A program made the translations under genes and the position numbers. Under the pieces are notes generated by a model. The model was not told where the DNA came from. It did not search any database and saw only the letters and a program-made list of their open reading frames with translations. Shown in pieces: positions 63,601-64,000 of a DNA stretch of 64,000 nucleotides. Position 1 is the stretch's first letter. Each line of letters begins with the position of its first letter. Where the stretch lies: assembly GCA_001800135.1 (NCBI GenBank), contig MGUU01000016.1, forward strand, positions 62,001 to 126,000. Direction: 5' to 3'. The stretch comes from Elusimicrobia bacterium RIFCSPLOWO2_02_FULL_39_32 (GTDB lineage: Bacteria; Elusimicrobiota; Elusimicrobia; 2-02-FULL-39-32).

Positions 63601-64000
63601 GGTTGGAAAGAGGAACATCATAGGAATGCGCCAGCATCTGCGCCATTTTAACCCCTACTAAACCTAAAGACTCAAAAAACTTTGCGATCATCTCTTCTTC
63701 ATTCTTCTTTTCACCCTTTAGGACGCTTGCCATGTTTACGGTCATAGCCTGAACCATCTCTAATTTTCTTACAGAATCACTGTTTTTAAGAATAACTTTC
63801 ATAATTTTTTTAAGAGTTTTTTTCGGAATATCTCCCTCAGGCACCATTCTTTCAAATAGATCATCCATAAACCCATTGAAAATATCTTCTGCCTCCAAAA
63901 TTCCCTGCCTGCCAATAAAGAGCTGTCTGATCAGTTCCTTTTTAGTACTTTCTCCTATGCGTTCAAAATCTCCCAGAATTAAACCAGCTTGACTTACCAT
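51629..64000 (-). CDS. Giant multi-domain protein (at least 4123 aa): UbiB-like kinase, LysM, HExxH, GGDEF-like, CPBP-like modules, Flp-like segment
   Basis: The first visible ATG is the last base triplet of the window, so the N-terminus may lie outside. Domains, residue numbers approximate: UbiB/ABC1-type atypical kinase (60-480: GVKMAQML, GSASVKIVYK, DYLADPHGGNFHL, LIDCGS); CPBP-like membrane module (700-855, SVTAHAVWN); HEMQH zincin-like site (1524); LysM-type repeats (1746-1835: HKVKRGESLSEISARYYG; a weaker second) ; HETSH site in a membrane segment (2085); coiled-coil-rich region; GNAT-like segment (2670-2855); second membrane module (2950-3085); two degenerate GGDEF-like domains (3138-3205, 3441-3536); Flp-pilin-like helix (3699-3734); C-terminal domain (about 3990-4123) resembling that of the first giant. 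It is a probable exported or surface multi-enzyme. Confidence 0.85.
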   Translation of the reverse strand: MVSQAGLILGDFERIGESTKKELIRQLFIGRQGILEAEDIFNGFMDDLFERMVPEGDIPKKTLKKIMKVILKNSDSVRKLEMVQAMTVNMASVLKGEKKNEEEMIAKFFESLGLVGVKMAQMLAHSYDVPLSNRLREALKNLSSRADPLSKMVVFETIENVYPGGFKEHFDTIGEQLGSASVKIVYKVKRKGKTKEHVLKIKRPDVDQQMKSDLEFLRKVLGDLRKIKFEIPEGLEDRVSGAIADDADFENEVRITKRFKDQIQEINAKEDYRLTDGKTIVEFGVANIYEGSIHRGISMETDFAEGVSLDKEEKLISSGIVSEQELKQVKEMIFDFLMRQMFEYGDYLADPHGGNFHLMREDNKIRVILIDCGSAEQVKKTSKNQKNLLEAMMWLSVNPGKKIPKEYLYTSVFFTKVGYLVNHLTALDRLRIIFRHLVDRSLTPEQFLDQVKEKFKERMSLGDKLKFAIRSWKKGELGGERRKSEIEVRNLEIELDRAIGQADVVIEQLNAVQLFSSDALPTLLEPEWLEPLSLLLLELSSYLPPSEGKIIAEETKNIAPHKIIAALKETLSEVKTSLTSPDVSSINPRLSTPEAINSLLLDVKKVSELLSSINSTITQQLMGVKTEGWSEKDEIRPASIADKEAAEEERERGDFDVQMTLGETEALLESWRNATGTFAQVKRFLAKNRLFGISVIEELGIKTPGRSDWQSRWQGRLPAVISAMVFYMFQNFAGLDLSQIVPLAVVMAGWVGWVGYHQVQFATGHDNTQSPLQLPIRIALTSLFNLAAIFGTIAYLSLAMPGSAGLLAGLNVLIGVGVGILWSVTAHAVWNFVEKQLPSYAPSFAMTLGDGISRAIVSKYHLGKPQRLMRLYYPPETIIRLGKEELKGRAIPDPNLTDNFDAIIEDLRRASNNLKQVPMALQTARGLLQIIIASFDISYSHKKEFETLLSEIETVIQNKKSSYLQREVLRKALQMLFLRQVDLRKRLETALDKARKNLEFELKYISLLDTRLAALMIENPNFHFEIVLNAPTPVAYDPSQGAFKIDLLALPKMSPSLRDEKHKLLSKTAYFRALVRLEMSRYVSARTMDESMINVAWSLEDEEESLLSQIFAILYESADVNEDALRKKSAKHRPETETYIRDSLLRYLEDMGAGDLSLLFRQLAHLGENALLEEKINFVYSYLVKQHKPLKGKLPNLARIQKIAKAKYNPKRMEEIEKEMGKDKYWIKVRSELMEIERGLEREKEAEYAPSFAKPSADEKEEGDVKKRIIKRWKTIYEAPVYPVEEWEREINSALQEVLSQSEADQIAFFIGKALPKYFLVYTNRSSEDIVKRVTALIENVLDQLMQGKGEEALGFAQLVKRLILKKIEENEFKEIAKAARNSSYLYRLGLFLGLDLIQFKQDNEKFEILYGMAHRIDRSKDFKVYNQGIEGRELPIHYLGERLDSLDKDFKAYGFTYMGDIFGVVVKGVIRGFVLYNVLPILRNRSTDDDDPHSLTESVAKAFRKDYQTIDQELIEEDVQELTAIHEMQHTVDELLEVERGKKMSMSETETSAYLASIALSNAPFTSLVKVILIYTSPMASIFSPNHYKASKKILQEFSASLGLSWDEKAHNKDQADTILKEALKLSPLQLKETARRVHANLFGENGLANLTPPVEAARPEIEEKDAVELPVIPRIETGLNKKILKAAVWLVTILSFGWFLWSSAPPFIQKIISSIPFPSPVLSPSPAPILILEQGSFIPLQNITHKVKRGESLSEISARYYGHPWYYQKIYEANRSRMKYPWPKLPENYKEELPFPSVGDELVVPDGQTPFYYKARAGETLQDIAIRYYRDRSKASKMRTEVMIGGGAKAGKIRTGEIIGDIEKIDVDEISEIVENLFLANHSRIKDKEHRRIKSGTILVLPASGLKSEEGLTKNEAELKGGAIKFHEALIAALGSGIFGWFLAYMFYLDRVQGGSLVLSPEWQMILYLPAIFMGALACLSLAAKPLGILISGSKSEPSKLSNLFQSVSMGKGSKQDISLQSKSARKPKNLSLFLQFAEEDESVSFFEVRNKTLKVNPFVKRFFSLFPVWIQNIILYGLGIVGHETSHLKGSNELEAYFLTQIAPFIIGVLLSSFIFGPLVWLSLIFGMIFVSLAGASSYIINGARIGDIEQLMISQKVIELDMEYKLWKIFGHKFLKKQGRDLLIFNQASGEQAHLLFRFGFPTLKRKFGLPWMIQHWKELLELGLAAEESSWKLFRGFAQLGVEWADEDFDELKERWLSILSHTSKHNRGKVIDLLLGMEHFVVSKKSHLHFLKEKGANILDHYEFYDSILAEEKRLGYQILDGLFEGMREEVVDVHLPLEEQKRIREFIKGLHSFSPSLYRLYKQEGEGIFKDLQEFSDRCVRDEVELKDIREFIQRYKEKGADGMEVLIAAIQINLPTSGDSTVKREDIRGHFEKILEAGDLRGQIPEGLRGIDFGEGEEDAIGLIERVLKQGEILDPKKEIENLFQSLNLEREGDSEDREEQSQKARENLKERLKVYFSNEMNSTDQGGVLNSFYEFARNDDQVKELVSQILPEDYQGLGMLQELFVVEGLFSIMLREVIEELFQEEPDLVPVSSLVKEKSDAHLQNTAREIERIWNQVRVDKSRKREIIGRIVQQTDPEGIERIVLNQIEDLELRDLVSLLSHGPRKTEPMAVTKIIEGLFKKPLEMITREKDKFEYRKVDRKITLEFRLVKGIPYGLWGLNAGVCTADDVTLWQKQEFMLLALIDRESGKVYGFVEIFKQKINGREVLTVPGIDPNIELLSQVKEEEVYSLIESALIKIARRGGYQALYYPQESHLLSNRPGIVKIVQEKYESRKTDLPLTVNWNESPSPYPFSEVYEVWVEETKPFDFSERADLLPGARERSEPSDTEEPLADSTLKDKDEPSSPPFASIFYPIYRKGKIIEPKSFKDHLHNFLYELGDPIKASPSWETAVFMLVGTFVIPAGLVLFFGIDVNTASDLGNLWSISMFAFSHTIVEWWVRAKEHGLEELFKPKALIQDAIKFFINNLLSLSVTHIYLYLDPITATVLTLALHTLYNFFIEQAKLSVSKAILQHRKINPILFAIAHLSPASMFNPLRTMREDNEVIDSNYVGEERHLDALKEIKVEQFGDRWFIRLDGDMLGTLNLLYGKGIIGTLESEHSLFREGREILKRVVEEEGGNLYIGEGADEIILEFNGKFGTINKKLNNVIAKYTIAFRDRYAVLRIESRKLTAEQESRIRALDGVLVVEEHGNGFNILVNREGLQNTNDLMKEIQKVVTNQKVMDITHTKINKEVGFLTLSGGAVSFETVIEYMAEAIKNAEINQPSTIKSIREELLNKFESKDEDFLKLFYLIGLQLSDIAVGKAKYKGRNRRFVPENLKDLLEPNKNPNELEKSEGTKEEKKDADKFEGPEVTREMIENPAAALEGMKAKAKDEGKDSLTDLYSVGRFKELAVEGNQKFFGFFKVLSYFRTLGRERAFHKWQEKVQHKGGDQTIKKIGKALEGNKADIFGKEERVLITRQKAEDFVTAYDTKVRGPPSFKKVLEELTSGLKEINPDVELELIFYEVSFEEMEALKGREDFKAYQNQYKLMAMMEQIVESMATVGVDELRNTGLVVEQDGPLFIVRFNHTNFDQLMQSYRDAQDRLSKRAQEEMAKARGKMPQPTILRDEESVKEEKAPTQSEWEKVRKILAGEEGTSTVEYGLILAAINPIGLFVGGVSLVVWGIVNLVKILTGSKTLPESTLLNNLLEQLPENSREPLQKDLSKGLLPKPEKLLNQIKSQSLLEQDQLEQILHTIHLIQMARIISGIKGISKKEDKLEPQQTARISRFLNSKELAQIELSELITAYEGLYQRYRDSKENSKDREVIKEHFGYLATVLFESGGANDLGISFESRWKAYQGLSRMFYPETTFSDAMKDSAKQIWENVKRRKEAERKKGVEEWSYSSRLIRTADLDSMATLETGTSGIELFNVDDLSSNGINLLADRIRRLPSGKRLYLYSSKGQPLTLAQRDHLIQDILDLNVDGVDSNRLKQIKFGEKQVYGTTDLTEIVNRIRALSKIPNPLVDIFTERNVFKGTIQGLRIQIYVILSQTHLIEISKDLELIQKAREVLALQQ

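Overview
This 64 kb window is AT-rich bacterial DNA. Its genes suggest a Gram-negative-type bacterium with a periplasm: an FtsX/EnvC-like/CtpA/YibQ envelope operon, a ResB-type cytochrome c system, a sigma54 activator and a consensus sigma54 promoter. Two adjacent giant secreted/membrane proteins (about 3,574 aa and at least 4,123 aa) together with this housekeeping set point to the Omnitrophota (candidate OP3) or a related PVC-group lineage. That assignment is inference; there is no rRNA here to confirm it.

Layout. 1-4.4 kb (minus strand): resB (cut by the window edge), a tRNA-like gene with a 51-nt insertion in its anticodon loop, a cytochrome c lipoprotein, pfkA and an NtrC-family regulator. 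4.45-8.6 kb: an island beside tRNA-Phe with a tRNA-like remnant, a frameshifted HepT/MntA pair flanked by direct repeats, an excisionase-like HTH gene, a sigma-like gene, a lone CRISPR-repeat-like hairpin and an AbiEi/AbiEii pair behind an 18-bp palindrome. 8.6-10.4 kb (plus): sigma54 promoter, structured leader, amtB, glnK. 10.4-32.9 kb (minus): tightly packed, often overlapping housekeeping genes: MoeB-rhodanese, HAD phosphatase, hydrolase, VanY-like peptidase, APC permease, methyltransferase, TsaD, YibQ-like deacetylase, CtpA, EnvC-like, FtsX, GlgA, GalT, ScpB, ScpA, TrpS, site-2 protease, CCA-adding enzyme, TPR peptidase and a DUF4175-like protein.

33-64 kb is the unusual part. The first giant gene (minus) encodes an N-terminal membrane/signal segment, a methyltransferase, a SelO-like kinase fold, an HD domain, a GHKL ATPase and three CPBP-like membrane modules. 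The second giant (minus, reaching the right edge) carries a UbiB/ABC1-type kinase, two HExxH motifs, LysM motifs, a GNAT-like segment, two degenerate GGDEF-like domains, an embedded Flp-pilin-like helix and two more CPBP-like modules. Between them lie a duplicated coiled-coil gene, an AAA/DUF4143 ATPase, a decayed fragment of the second giant gene, a large nested hairpin, a MITE with 8-bp target duplication, VapBC, HigBA and BrnA with a brnT remnant, plus two smaller secreted proteins (159 and 722 aa).

Three of the secreted-protein genes (first giant, 159 aa, 722 aa) share promoters carrying 11-bp-spaced direct repeats of TGTYACA, all in the same orientation to the gene and placed about 22 or 31-32 bp upstream of a TATAAT/TATACT box. 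This is the layout expected for one OmpR/PhoB-type activator, and it suggests that these proteins form a co-regulated secreted or surface system. That is the best candidate here for an undescribed system.
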